Positions 1 through 12,071 are shown, counted from the first letter of the stretch. The stretch: DNA of 64,000 nt from Salipiger thiooxidans (GCF_900102075.1 NZ_FNAV01000002.1:124001-188000); one strand, 5' to 3'. Notes: a model not told the origin generated them from the letters alone. Translations and numbers: made by a program.

Positions 1-1200
1 AAGATGGAAAGCTACCTGATCCAGGCGGTGCGCTGGGTGCTGCGGCAGGCCCATGTCATCGACCCCACGGCGCCGGTCATCGTGAACCTGTCGCTGGGGA
101 TGCTGGCAGGTCCCAAGGACGGCACCCGCTTTGCCGACTACCAGATCACCCGCGAGGCCGAGGCCTGGGAGCGGGTGAAGAACCAGCCGGTGCGCATCGT
201 CTGGTCCTTCGGCAACGACTACCGCAAGCGGCTGGTGGCGCGGCTCGACTACGAGCGCCGGGGCAGGCAGAGCATCGACTGGATCGTGCAGACCGGCGAC
301 CAGACCGAGACCTACATGGAGGTCCGCCCGATCCCGGGCCAGAGCCTAAAGGACGTGTCGCTTTCGCTCGAGACGCCCGCCGGGCCCGCCTCGGGCTTCG
401 GACCGGTGCCGCCGGGCTGCTCGCGCGATCTCAAGCTCGATGGCAAGACCGTCGGGCGGATCTACCACGTGCCCGAGCGCCATCTCGACCCCGAGACGTT
501 GCAGCGGCCCTATTATCTGCTGGCGCTCTCGCCCACCGCCTCGGCCTTCAACGAGCCGCTGGCGCCTGCGGGCACTTGGAAGCTGGTGTGCCGCTACAAG
601 GGCAAGGGACCACTCAGCCTGATCCTGCAGATCCAGCGCGACGACAGCCTCATCGGCTACCGTCCGAAGGCACGGCAGAGCTACTTCGACAACGACAAGG
701 CCTATGGCTGGAGCGAGGAATACCTCGACCACCGCAAGCTCCTGCCCGATTGCGTGATCCGGCACGAGGGCACGTTCAACGCTCTGGCGTCGTCCACGGC
801 GCGGCAGGTGTTCCACACCGGCGCCGCACAGTTGGCGCGCGAGATGGGGCTGATCGTGCCCTCGGTCTACACCGGCGAGGGCGCGGAGTGGGCGGTCCCC
901 GGCCCCTCCGCCGCAACCATTGCCGACCGCTCGCGCATCCATCCCGGCGTCAAGGGTGCGGGCACCTTCAGCAGCAGCACCCGCTTCCGCAACGGCACCA
1001 GCGCCGCGGCGGGACGGTTGACCCGGGCGCTGGGGCTCTCGGCGGCGCGGCTCGAGGCCAACGCCACCACGCCCAAGAGCTATGATTTCGACCCGGACAA
1101 GCTGACCATCTGGCCGGTGCCGGCACCGCTGCGGTCGCGCCTCGGCGACGAGGTCATCCAGCCCTTCGTCATGGAAGACGCCGGTTCGCTCAAGGTCTGA
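1..1200 (+). CDS. Subtilisin-like (S8) serine protease, C-terminal part
   Basis: The reading frame is open to the left edge, so the N-terminus, including the catalytic Asp and His region, lies outside the window; the Met at base 4 is probably internal. Visible subtilase signatures, counted from that Met: the VNLSLG strand (27-32), the oxyanion-hole Asn in GND (71), and the catalytic Ser in NGTSAA (Ser333). The usual Pro after GTSxA is replaced by Gly. Asn and Ser are about 260 residues apart, against about 65 in subtilisin, so a large domain is inserted between them (roughly residues 95-300). A secreted or cytosolic location cannot be judged without the N-terminus. The gene ends before a bidirectional hairpin. 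The subtilase call is firm; substrate and biological role are unknown. Confidence 0.8.
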   Translation, partial: KMESYLIQAVRWVLRQAHVIDPTAPVIVNLSLGMLAGPKDGTRFADYQITREAEAWERVKNQPVRIVWSFGNDYRKRLVARLDYERRGRQSIDWIVQTGDQTETYMEVRPIPGQSLKDVSLSLETPAGPASGFGPVPPGCSRDLKLDGKTVGRIYHVPERHLDPETLQRPYYLLALSPTASAFNEPLAPAGTWKLVCRYKGKGPLSLILQIQRDDSLIGYRPKARQSYFDNDKAYGWSEEYLDHRKLLPDCVIRHEGTFNALASSTARQVFHTGAAQLAREMGLIVPSVYTGEGAEWAVPGPSAATIADRSRIHPGVKGAGTFSSSTRFRNGTSAAAGRLTRALGLSAARLEANATTPKSYDFDPDKLTIWPVPAPLRSRLGDEVIQPFVMEDAGSLKV

Positions 1201-1240
1201 CGCGGACACGGCAGGCCAGGGAAAGACAGGCAACACAAAA

Positions 1241-1266
1241 GAGGCCGGGGCGACGCCGCCCCGGCC
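1241..1266 (-). terminator. Intergenic hairpin terminator
   Basis: A perfect 10-bp stem (GGCCGGGGCG / CGCCCCGGCC) with a 4-nt loop lies between the convergent protease and haloperoxidase genes. Read on the minus strand it is followed by CTCTTTTG, so it best fits the haloperoxidase gene; it may also stop plus-strand transcripts. Confidence 0.65.
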
Positions 1267-1318
1267 CTTCACTCGTCAACATGGCGCGGAACGCTCCGCA
1301 CCCACCCTTTAAACACCC

Positions 1319-2401
1319 TCAGCCCTCGAGCTTGGCTGTGTCCCACATGTCCTGAAGCCAGTCGGGCACGCCCTTGGGGTTGATCGCCAGCGGCTTCTGC
1401 TTGATCGTCCCCCCCGGCTGCATCTCGGCCGAAAGCAGCGACAGGTTGAAGTCGCCCTTGTACCTGTTGCCGAAGTAGGTCCGGGCCGTGGTTTCCTTCT
1501 TGCCCTCCATCAGGTTCACCAGCGCCTCGACCATGGTCACGCCCAGCACCGCGCCCGCCATGCTGTCGGTCGGGTAGTGCACGCCCGCGACGGTGCGGTT
1601 GATGGCGATGCGCTCGGACTGGCGGTAAAGCGGCACCTGCGCCGCGATCAGCGCGTCGGGATCGAACTTCGGAGCGTTCTTCCCGTTCGGGTCGCGCACC
1701 AGCCAGTTGAGCAGCGTGGCACCCGCAAAGCTCTCGGTCGCGTGGCCGCTGGGCCAGGCCGGGTGACCCGGGGTCTGGATGATCGGCTGCACCTGGTAGG
1801 ACAGCGTGATCGGACGCGGCACGTCGAAGCCCAGCTTCACCGGCATCTCGACCCGGGTGCAGAGCCGGAACACCGCCTGCAGAAGCGCAATGGTCCATTT
1901 GGTGGCGCCCGGGCTCAGGTAGCTGACGCTCGAGAAGAAGGTGGCGATGTCGCCGGTCTCGACGAGGATCTCGTTGAGACGGTCATAGCGCAGATCTGCG
2001 GCAGAGCGCAGGAACGGGAACTGGTCTTCCTCGATGATCTTGAGCGTCGGCGCGTACATGGTGACCAGCGGCTCGTCCTGAAAATACACCGTGCCCTTGG
2101 TGTTGGCCTTCCTGCTGTTCTTGAAATCGACGCGGAAGAGCCCCTGGATCGTCTGATCGATGACCGCCTGCCGCGGCACCGTCGCCAGCGACTTGACCGT
2201 GTCCCAGGCCGAGCGGCCGACGACCCGGCTGGTGCGGTCCGGGTAGCCATCCCAGTACCCCAGCGTGCCATCCCGCGTGCTGCCAAGGGCGGAACTTACC
2301 GCTCCGGCGCTGCTTCCGGAGCCACTCGCAGAGCCTTCGTGTCCCTCATGACCCTCGTGGCCTTCGTGGCCCTCATGACCTTCGTGACCGTAAATCGGCA
2401 T
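1319..2401 (-). CDS. Vanadium-dependent haloperoxidase / PAP2-superfamily protein
   Basis: This 360-residue protein carries the full vanadate/phosphate-binding signature of the family: K189-x6-R196-P, PSGH (residues 217-220) and R269-x5-H275 with D279 in HYPTD. Members either oxidise halides with peroxide or act as acid phosphatases; sequence alone does not decide which. The start at 2401 is chosen because a GGGGGGGAAC stretch sits just upstream; the frame stays open further upstream without a better start. I see no convincing signal peptide. Residues 5-22 are six Gly-His-Glu repeats, an acidic and His-rich tail unusual for the family. It is divergent from the winged-helix/TPR regulator, which may control it. 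Confidence 0.82.
   Translation of the reverse strand: MPIYGHEGHEGHEGHEGHEGHEGSASGSGSSAGAVSSALGSTRDGTLGYWDGYPDRTSRVVGRSAWDTVKSLATVPRQAVIDQTIQGLFRVDFKNSRKANTKGTVYFQDEPLVTMYAPTLKIIEEDQFPFLRSAADLRYDRLNEILVETGDIATFFSSVSYLSPGATKWTIALLQAVFRLCTRVEMPVKLGFDVPRPITLSYQVQPIIQTPGHPAWPSGHATESFAGATLLNWLVRDPNGKNAPKFDPDALIAAQVPLYRQSERIAINRTVAGVHYPTDSMAGAVLGVTMVEALVNLMEGKKETTARTYFGNRYKGDFNLSLLSAEMQPGGTIKQKPLAINPKGVPDWLQDMWDTAKLEG
2336..2389 (-). repeat. Six 9-bp repeats encoding Gly-His-Glu
   Basis: Six consecutive GGN-CAY-GAR units lie directly after the start region of the haloperoxidase gene. Codons vary between units, so the repeat is maintained at protein level or is old. Confidence 0.85.
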
Positions 2402-2596
2402 CTTGTTCCCCCCCAAGGGATCTAATCTGCACTCAAAATGAGGTTTCCCCCGACAAACTCGCAAAAATCCGCCGACCCCGTCAAAAGCTTATCGCGCGGA
2501 CCGGGAAATATTCACGGACAATTCACGCCAGTTGCCGTCGCGGGGAGCCAATGTTACCGTTGCGTCACAACGTAGCCTCCTGCGCGGGGACACCGA

Positions 2597-4198
2597 ATGC
2601 GCGACTGCGCTCCTCTGATCCGGATTTCCGTGCTCGGCCCGCTGCGCGTGCAGTCGGCCGAAGGGCTACAGGTGACTCCGAAAGGCGCGAAGAACCAGGC
2701 GCTGCTGGCGCTGCTCGCGCTCAGCCCCGAGATGGCCCGCCCCCGGCGCTGGCTCGAGGACAAGCTCTGGAGCACCTTCGGCCCCGAACAGGCCAGCGCC
2801 AACCTGCGGCAGGCGCTGAGCAAGCTGCGCACGGCACTGGGCGAGGACGCCGACGCGCTGATGGCCGACCGCAGCTCGGTGTCTCTCGACGTGTCGCGGG
2901 TGACGGTGGACCTGCACGACGACGGATTGCCGCTCGATCTCCGGACCGAGCTGCTCGAGGGGCTGGACGCGCGCGACCCCGAATTCGAGGAATGGCTCCG
3001 GATGGAGCGCGCCGACCTGCAGGCCCGGCTGTCGAAGGCGACGCCGAAAGAGGCCAAGGGCATCCTCATCAACTGCCGTGCCTCCGCGCCCGACGGCGGC
3101 GCCGGCGTCATCATGGCCGACGTGCTCGCCAACCAGATCGGCGAGAACATCGCCGAGCAGATCCGCGCCTGGCGGCAGGCCAACGACCCGGACTGCCCCG
3201 CCGACCTGCCGGTCAGCGACCTGTCGCTGTCCTGCGACATCATGAAGACCAGCGACGGCCACACCGTCTTCGTCAAGGGCATGCACCTGCCGACCGGGCG
3301 GATCCTGCATTCCAAGCTGCAGACCATCCGCCATCTCGAGGACATCCTGAACCCGGACGAGGCGATGTCGCGGCTGGTGTTCGAGGCCGCCGACGTGATC
3401 ATCGGCAAGCTGCCGCAGGTGCTCGACAGCAGCCGGCCCGAAAGCCGCGCCACCGCGCTCTCGCGTCTCAGCATGTACCGGATGTTCAGCTTCGAGCGAA
3501 ACGCCTTGCGCGAGGCCTACTCGCTGCTCAGGCAGGCGCATGAGCTCGACGGCAACGGCATCTACCTCGCGTGGTCGAGCATGGTGCGGATGATCCAGCT
3601 GATGGAGCTGCTCGAGGACGACCGCGAGGCGCTGCGCGAGGAAGCCATCGCGCTGAACTACCGCGCCATGGAGGAAAGCGAGGGCAACGCGCTGGTGCAG
3701 GCGTTGATCTCGAAGGTGCGCGGCACCGCGCAGCGCGACGCAGCCGGAGCCTTTGAGCTGGCCGAAACCGCGGTCACCCGCAACCCGGCGTCCGCCTTTG
3801 CGTGGAAATCGCTGGCCGAGGCCAACATGATGAAAGGCGACGTGAGCGCCGCCTTCGACGCCTCGGCCCGGGCCCGGGCCATCGCCCGCAGCTCGCCGTT
3901 CAAGCAATGGTGGGACATGGGGCACTGCATCATCGCCATCGCCGGCGGCCGCCCGCAGGAGGCCATCGAGGCAGGCGAGGCCGCCGCCCGCGCGGCGCCG
4001 CTCTCGCGACCGGCGCACCGGCACCTGCTCGCGCTTTACGCGCTCGAGAACCAGCTCGACAAGGCGCAGGCCACCGCCGTGAAGCTGGCCAAGATCGAGC
4101 CCGGCTTCACCATCGACCGCATCGTCAACGACGAGAACTACCCGGTGCGCACGCTGCGCAACAAGGGGCTGCTCGAGCCGATCCGCGCACTGCTCTGA
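2597..4198 (+). CDS. Winged-helix transcriptional regulator with TPR-like region
   Basis: The 533-residue protein starts with an OmpR/SARP-type winged helix (about residues 8-100, with SANLRQALSKLRTAL typical of BTAD-linked DNA-binding domains). A middle region follows, then an alpha-helical C-terminal half (about 300-525) with Ala-rich helices of TPR type, such as PASAFAWKSLAEANMMKGD. There is no phosphoacceptor receiver domain and no transmembrane segment, so it is probably a soluble one-component regulator that senses through its TPR part. It is divergent from the haloperoxidase gene across 195 bp, which makes that gene a plausible target. The gene converges on the MarR gene with a 33-bp gap. 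Target and signal are unknown. Confidence 0.72.
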   Translation: MRDCAPLIRISVLGPLRVQSAEGLQVTPKGAKNQALLALLALSPEMARPRRWLEDKLWSTFGPEQASANLRQALSKLRTALGEDADALMADRSSVSLDVSRVTVDLHDDGLPLDLRTELLEGLDARDPEFEEWLRMERADLQARLSKATPKEAKGILINCRASAPDGGAGVIMADVLANQIGENIAEQIRAWRQANDPDCPADLPVSDLSLSCDIMKTSDGHTVFVKGMHLPTGRILHSKLQTIRHLEDILNPDEAMSRLVFEAADVIIGKLPQVLDSSRPESRATALSRLSMYRMFSFERNALREAYSLLRQAHELDGNGIYLAWSSMVRMIQLMELLEDDREALREEAIALNYRAMEESEGNALVQALISKVRGTAQRDAAGAFELAETAVTRNPASAFAWKSLAEANMMKGDVSAAFDASARARAIARSSPFKQWWDMGHCIIAIAGGRPQEAIEAGEAAARAAPLSRPAHRHLLALYALENQLDKAQATAVKLAKIEPGFTIDRIVNDENYPVRTLRNKGLLEPIRALL

Positions 4199-4231
4199 GC
4201 TGCGCGCGAGGGCCGCTCAGGCCGGGATTTT

Positions 4232-4729
4232 TCAGGCCGGGCGTTTCTCGGGCTTGTCGGCGTGGATGGCGCCGGTGGTCAACACCGGCGAGGCGTCGAG
4301 GTCGCGGGCGTCTAGCATGGCCGCGACCCGCTCCAGCGACGACAGAAGCTGCGCCTGCTCCCAGTCCTCGAGCCGCTCGAACTCGCGCACGAAGCGCTGT
4401 TGCAGCGCATCGGGAGCGCGGTGCAGGGTCTCTCCCCCGCGCTCGCTCAAGACGACGTTGACCTGACGGCGATCCAGGCTGGACTGGGCCCTGTGCACAA
4501 GCCCGTCCTTCACCAGCTTGTCGACAAGCCCGGTAATCGTCGCCTGCGTCACCCCCATCTGGGTGGCCAGCGCCTTGGGCGTCGCCGTGCCGCCACGCGC
4601 ATGAACGATCTGCATGACGCGCAGCTTGGCCGGCGTCACCCCGGCTGCATTGGCCAGGTCACGTTCATAGAGCTCGGTGGCTCGCAATATGCGCCGCAGG
4701 GCGATCAAGCTGTCATCCGTTCGATCCAT
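4232..4729 (-). CDS. ectR: MarR-family regulator of the ectoine operon (EctR-like)
   Basis: A 165-residue MarR protein with the winged helix at about residues 35-105 (ALATQMGVTQATITGLVDKLVKDGLVHR, with the wing residues DRRQV). It is transcribed away from ectABC-ask. In methylotrophic halophiles the MarR protein EctR1 sits in this same divergent position and represses ect transcription, so the same role is inferred here. The C-terminal tail after about residue 145 is short and Pro/Lys-rich. The start at 4729 gives a normal family length. The family assignment is firm; the target is inferred from position. Confidence 0.8.
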   Translation of the reverse strand: MDRTDDSLIALRRILRATELYERDLANAAGVTPAKLRVMQIVHARGGTATPKALATQMGVTQATITGLVDKLVKDGLVHRAQSSLDRRQVNVVLSERGGETLHRAPDALQQRFVREFERLEDWEQAQLLSSLERVAAMLDARDLDASPVLTTGAIHADKPEKRPA

Positions 4730-4855
4730 CGGACCAACGCCTCATACGTTCAGGGGTGAAGGGCCTTTGTTTGCATGGAACGGGAAATACTTCAACTGAC
4801 TAAGCATCTCCCGCGATTTCTTCGTTTCCCTAAGGATAATGCTTTGCAGAATGTT

Positions 4856-4884
4856 TTCAAGAACGAGAAAATACTGGCTATATT
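4856..4884 (+). promoter_or_regulatory. Candidate ectA promoter
   Basis: TTCAAG (4856-4861) and TATATT (4879-4884) are separated by 17 bp, in an AT-rich stretch that contrasts with the GC-rich surroundings. It would give a leader of roughly 105 nt before ectA. Read by eye only. Confidence 0.4.
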
Positions 4885-4890
4885 ACAGCC
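4876..4890. promoter_or_regulatory. Candidate EctR operator over the -10 box
   Basis: Imperfect palindrome GGCTATATTACAGCC, with arms GGCTnTA / TAnAGCC, covers the proposed -10 element of ectA. MarR dimers bind such 15-20-bp palindromes, and a site over -10 fits repression. Confidence 0.35.
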
Positions 4891-4999
4891 TATTAACATA
4901 AGATCAGCGAGAAAGTGTCGAAAAATACTTTGGCTGTTGAAACTTTACCCTGCTTTGACTAGTTTACCAACCAAAGGAACCGAAAGGGAACGAGACCCG

Positions 5000-5536
5000 A
5001 TGCCGAAAGACAGCTTCACGACCCGGAAGGAATCGCTCCTTCTCCGCAAGCCCGAGGCCACCGATGGCGCCGCCATCTGGGAACTGGTGCGCGCGTGCAA
5101 GCCGCTCGACGAGAACTCCATGTACTGCAACATCGTGCAGGCCGAGCACTTCCGCGACACCTGCGTGGTGGCGGAACTCGACGGAGATGTCGTCGGCTGG
5201 ATCTCGGGTCACCTGATCCCCAACAAGGACGCCTTCTTCGTGTGGCAGGTGGCGGTGAGCCCCAAGGCCCGCGGCCTTGGCCTTGGCAAGAAGATGCTCT
5301 CGCATCTGGCCAACCGTGACGAATGCGCGGACGCCGATCACCTCAAGACCACCATCACCGAGGACAACGATGCGTCCTGGGGCCTGTTCCGCAGCTTTGC
5401 CCGCGACATCGGCGGCGAGCTCACGGACGAACCCCACTACGAGAAGGAAGTCCACTTTGACGGGCAGCACGACACCGAGCACATGGTGACGATCAGCCTG
5501 CCCCGCGACGAGGCCGAGGTGCTGCGCGCCGCCTGA
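5000..5536 (+). CDS. ectA: L-2,4-diaminobutyrate acetyltransferase
   Basis: A GNAT-fold enzyme of 178 residues that acetylates L-2,4-diaminobutyrate to N-gamma-acetyl-diaminobutyrate, the second step of ectoine synthesis. The sequence shows the EctA pattern (LRKPEATDGAAIWELV, then DENSMYCN) and the acetyl-CoA loop ARGLGLGKKM. The frame is open far upstream, but the start at 5000 gives the normal EctA length and has an AAAGGGAAC purine stretch in front. ectB follows after 59 bp. Expression is expected to rise with salinity under control of the divergent MarR gene; that part is inference. Confidence 0.95.
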   Translation: MPKDSFTTRKESLLLRKPEATDGAAIWELVRACKPLDENSMYCNIVQAEHFRDTCVVAELDGDVVGWISGHLIPNKDAFFVWQVAVSPKARGLGLGKKMLSHLANRDECADADHLKTTITEDNDASWGLFRSFARDIGGELTDEPHYEKEVHFDGQHDTEHMVTISLPRDEAEVLRAA

Positions 5537-5595
5537 GGCGCGCCACCACCCCCTCTTCGCCGACACCCCGACATCAGAAGACGAAAGGACGTCTC

Positions 5596-6870
5596 ATGAC
5601 ACGCGACATCTACACGCGCCGCGAAAGCGAAGCGCGCTCCTACTGCCGCAGCTTCCCGACCAGCTTCGTGAAGGCCAGCGGCTCGATCCTCACCGACGCA
5701 GAGGGCCGCGAGTACATCGACTTTCTCGCCGGCTGCTCGTCGCTGAACTACGGCCACAACGACCCCGACATGAAGGCCGCGCTGATCGAGCACATCAGTG
5801 CCGACGGCGTGACCCACGGGCTCGACATGCACACCGACCAGAAGGAAGCCTTCCTGACCGCCTTCGAGGACATCATCCTCGCGCCGCGCGGCATGGACCA
5901 CAAGGTGATGATGGTCGGCCCGACCGGCACCAACGCCGTCGAGGCCGCCATGAAGCTCGCCCGCAAGGTGACGGGCCGCCACAACATCGTGGCCTTCACC
6001 AACGGCTTCCACGGCATGACCATGGGCGCGCTCGCCGCGACCGGCAATTCCGGCAAGCGCGGCGGCGGTGCGATGCCCCTGCAGGGCGTCACCCACCTGC
6101 CCTATGACGGTGCCTTCGGCGAAGACACCGACACGCTGAAGCAGATCGAGTGGATGCTCGACAACCCGTCCTCGGGCCTCGACGCCCCCGCCGCCTTCAT
6201 CGTGGAGCCGGTTCAGGGCGAAGGCGGTCTGAACGCCGCGTCGAAGGAATGGATGCAAGGCATTGCCAGGCTCGCCAAGAAGCACGGCGCGCTGCTTATC
6301 GCCGACGACATCCAGGCGGGCATCGGCCGCACCGGCACGTTCTTCTCGTTCGAGGAGTTCGGTATCGAACCGGACCTCATCCCGCTGGCGAAATCGCTGT
6401 CAGGCATGGGCCTGCCGTTCGCCGCCCTGCTGGTGAAGCCGGAGCTCGATATCTGGAAGCCGGCCGAGCACAACGGCACCTTCCGCGGCAACACCCACGC
6501 CTTCGTCACCGCCCGCGTGGCGCTGGAGAAATTCTGGAAGGACGATGCCTTCCAGGAGGAGCTCAAGAAGAAGGCCCGCATCGTCGAGATCGGCCTCACC
6601 TCGATTGCCGACATGGTCGATGGCGCCCGCCTCAAGGGGCGCGGTCTCATGCGCGGCGTCGACGTGGGCTCGGGCGAGCTTGCCTCCGAGATCTGTGCCG
6701 AGGCGTTCAAGCGAGGGCTCATCATCGAGACATCGGGCGCGCATGACGAGGTGGTCAAGGTCCTCGCACCGCTGACCACCACGGACGAGCAGTTCGCGAA
6801 GGGCTTCGAGATCCTGCGCGACGCCACCCGTGCCGCCCTCACCGAAACAAGCAAGATTGCAGCGGAGTAA
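5596..6870 (+). CDS. ectB: Diaminobutyrate--2-oxoglutarate transaminase
   Basis: A class III PLP aminotransferase (424 residues) that converts L-aspartate-4-semialdehyde and glutamate to L-2,4-diaminobutyrate, the first committed step of ectoine synthesis. The PLP Lys is K266 in PLAKSLSG, the cofactor Asp is in IADDIQAGIGRTG, and the length matches EctB. A GAAAGGACG ribosome site precedes the ATG. Only 6 bp separate it from ectC, so translation is probably coupled. Confidence 0.96.
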   Translation: MTRDIYTRRESEARSYCRSFPTSFVKASGSILTDAEGREYIDFLAGCSSLNYGHNDPDMKAALIEHISADGVTHGLDMHTDQKEAFLTAFEDIILAPRGMDHKVMMVGPTGTNAVEAAMKLARKVTGRHNIVAFTNGFHGMTMGALAATGNSGKRGGGAMPLQGVTHLPYDGAFGEDTDTLKQIEWMLDNPSSGLDAPAAFIVEPVQGEGGLNAASKEWMQGIARLAKKHGALLIADDIQAGIGRTGTFFSFEEFGIEPDLIPLAKSLSGMGLPFAALLVKPELDIWKPAEHNGTFRGNTHAFVTARVALEKFWKDDAFQEELKKKARIVEIGLTSIADMVDGARLKGRGLMRGVDVGSGELASEICAEAFKRGLIIETSGAHDEVVKVLAPLTTTDEQFAKGFEILRDATRAALTETSKIAAE

Positions 6871-6876
6871 ATCATC

Positions 6877-7269
6877 ATGATCGTTCGCGACTTCAACGAC
6901 CTCAAGAAAACCGACAAGCACGTGGCCGACGCCCAGTGGACCTCCACCCGGATGCTGCTGGCGCAGGACGGCATGGGCTTCTCCTTCCACATCACCATTC
7001 TCGAGGCGGGCTCGGAGCACACGTTTCACTACAAGCACCACTTCGAGAGCGTCTACTGCATGAAGGGCAAGGGCTCGATCACCGACATCGCCACCGGCGA
7101 GACGCACGAGATCAAGCCCGGCGTCATGTACGCCCTGAACCTGCACGACAAGCACATCCTGCGCGCCGAGGAAGAGCTGCACATGGCGTGCTGCTTCAAC
7201 CCTCCGGTCACCGGCAACGAGGTGCACCGCGAGGACGGCTCCTACGCGCCGGCCGAGGAGGTGGCGTAA
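6877..7269 (+). CDS. ectC: L-ectoine synthase
   Basis: A small cupin enzyme (130 residues) that closes N-gamma-acetyl-diaminobutyrate to ectoine. It starts MIVRDFNDLKKTDKHV, the usual EctC opening, and keeps the metal-site region around HFESVYCMKGKG and the NLHDKH segment. ask follows after 3 bp. No ectD (ectoine hydroxylase) is present in this operon, so hydroxyectoine is not made from this locus. Confidence 0.96.
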   Translation: MIVRDFNDLKKTDKHVADAQWTSTRMLLAQDGMGFSFHITILEAGSEHTFHYKHHFESVYCMKGKGSITDIATGETHEIKPGVMYALNLHDKHILRAEEELHMACCFNPPVTGNEVHREDGSYAPAEEVA

Positions 7270-7272
7270 GCC

Positions 7273-8703
7273 ATGGCAGAACATACGGTTGAAAAGATCG
7301 GCGGAACGTCCATGTCCCGCCTCAACGAACTGCGCGACACGCTGCTGATCGGCGGTCGCGAGGGGCCTGAGCTTTATGGCCGTATCTTCGTGGTGTCCGC
7401 GTTCGGCGGCATCACCAACCTGCTGCTCGAGCACAAGAAGACCGGCGAACCCGGCGTCTACGGGCAGTTCGCCGAGAGCGACAACTCGCACGGCTGGCAC
7501 GACGCGCTGAACCGCGTGGCGGACGCGATGATCGACGCCCACAGCTCGGTGCTCGATCACCCCGGCGACATCCAGCAGGCGACCGATTTCGTGCGTACCC
7601 GCATCGACGGTGCGCGCAACTGCCTGATCGACTTGGCCCGCGTCTGCTCTTACGGGCACTTCCGGCTGTCCGAGCACATGCTGCAGACCCGCGAGCTGCT
7701 CTCCGGTCTCGGCGAGGCACACTCGGCCTTCGTCACCGTGCTGATGCTTCAGCGCGCTGGCGTCGATGCCCGGCTGGTGGATCTCAGCGGTTGGCGCGGC
7801 GACGGCGACGTGACGCTCGAGGAACGCATCCTCGGCGCGCTCGAAGGCGTCGACCCGATGTCCGAGATGCCCATCGTGACAGGCTACGCCCAGTGCAAGG
7901 AAGGGCTCATGCGCGAGTTCGACCGCGGCTATTCCGAGGTCACCTTCTCGCACATGGCAGCGCTGACGCAGGCGCGCGAGGCGATCATCCACAAGGAGTT
8001 CCACCTCTCGTCGGCGGATCCCAACCTCGTGGGTCAGGACGCGGTGCGCAAGCTCGGCCGGACCAACTACGACGTGGCCGACCAGCTGTCGAACCTCGGG
8101 ATGGAGGCGATCCACCCCAAGGCCGCCAAGACCCTGCGCCAGGCCTGCGTGCCGCTGCGCGTGACCAACGCGTTCGAGCCGAACGATCCGGGCACGCTGA
8201 TCGACGACCAGCCGGCGGACCACTCCGCGGTCGAGATCGTCACCGGGCTCGACATCATCGCGCTGGAAGTGTTCGAACAGGACATGGTCGGCGTGAAGGG
8301 CTACGACGCGGCGATCCTCGACGTGCTGACACGCCATGGCGTGCGCATCGTGTCGAAAGTGTCGAACGCCAACACCATCACCCACTACGTGGATGCGTCG
8401 CTGAAGCTGATGCGCCGCGTGGAGAAGGATATCGAGAGGCTCTACCCGTCGGCGCGGATCTCGTCGCGGACGCTGGCCATGGCCTCGGTGGTGGGGCGCG
8501 ATCTCAACGGGCTGTCCTGCCTGCAGCGTGGCCTCGTGGCCATCGCGGGCGAAGGGCTCGAGGCGATCGGCGCCACCCAGGGACCGCGCAACGTGGACGT
8601 CCAGTTCATTCTCGAGCGCGACATCCTGAAGCCGGTCATCAAGGCGCTGCACCGCACCTTCATCGAGGGCGAAGCCGCCCCTGATCTTCGCGAAGCCGCC
8701 TGA
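7273..8703 (+). CDS. ask: Aspartate kinase of the ectoine operon (Ask_Ect)
   Basis: This 476-residue aspartokinase phosphorylates L-aspartate and supplies aspartate semialdehyde to EctB. It opens with HTVEKIGGTSM, the amino-acid-kinase motif in the form typical of Ask_Ect, and ends with two ACT-type segments (about residues 330-470). A dedicated kinase in the ect operon is thought to escape feedback inhibition by lysine and threonine; whether this one does cannot be read from the sequence. It is the last gene before the terminator. Confidence 0.93.
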   Translation: MAEHTVEKIGGTSMSRLNELRDTLLIGGREGPELYGRIFVVSAFGGITNLLLEHKKTGEPGVYGQFAESDNSHGWHDALNRVADAMIDAHSSVLDHPGDIQQATDFVRTRIDGARNCLIDLARVCSYGHFRLSEHMLQTRELLSGLGEAHSAFVTVLMLQRAGVDARLVDLSGWRGDGDVTLEERILGALEGVDPMSEMPIVTGYAQCKEGLMREFDRGYSEVTFSHMAALTQAREAIIHKEFHLSSADPNLVGQDAVRKLGRTNYDVADQLSNLGMEAIHPKAAKTLRQACVPLRVTNAFEPNDPGTLIDDQPADHSAVEIVTGLDIIALEVFEQDMVGVKGYDAAILDVLTRHGVRIVSKVSNANTITHYVDASLKLMRRVEKDIERLYPSARISSRTLAMASVVGRDLNGLSCLQRGLVAIAGEGLEAIGATQGPRNVDVQFILERDILKPVIKALHRTFIEGEAAPDLREAA

Positions 8704-8731
8704 AGCGCGGCACGCCTACGACCCGAACTGA

Positions 8732-8761
8732 CCGCCCCGCATCGCGCGGGGCGGTTTTTTT
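8732..8761 (+). terminator. Rho-independent terminator of ectABC-ask
   Basis: A 9-bp perfect stem CCGCCCCGC / GCGGGGCGG with a 5-nt loop is followed by seven T, 28 bp after the ask stop codon. Confidence 0.93.
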
Positions 8762-8821
8762 GTGCCTTGCCCGAAGGCCCAGGGATCGAAGGCGGAATCG
8801 GTGGCGGGACCAGACGCGGGA

Positions 8822-12055
<3,234 letters not shown>

Positions 12056-12071
<16 letters not shown>

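Noticed and set aside
2336-2389. Tandem repeat as a possible CRISPR or regulatory array
   Set aside because: Units are 9 bp, in frame within a gene and encode GHE; there are no spacers.
4775-4999. N-terminal extension of ectA by 75 codons
   Set aside because: The segment is AT-rich promoter DNA with a candidate promoter and operator, and EctA proteins are about 180 residues.
6400-8652. A 750-codon open frame on the minus strand opposite ectB, ectC and ask
   Set aside because: It lies antisense to three certain genes, is rich in Arg, His, Gly and Ala and matches no family. It is a by-product of high GC at third codon positions.
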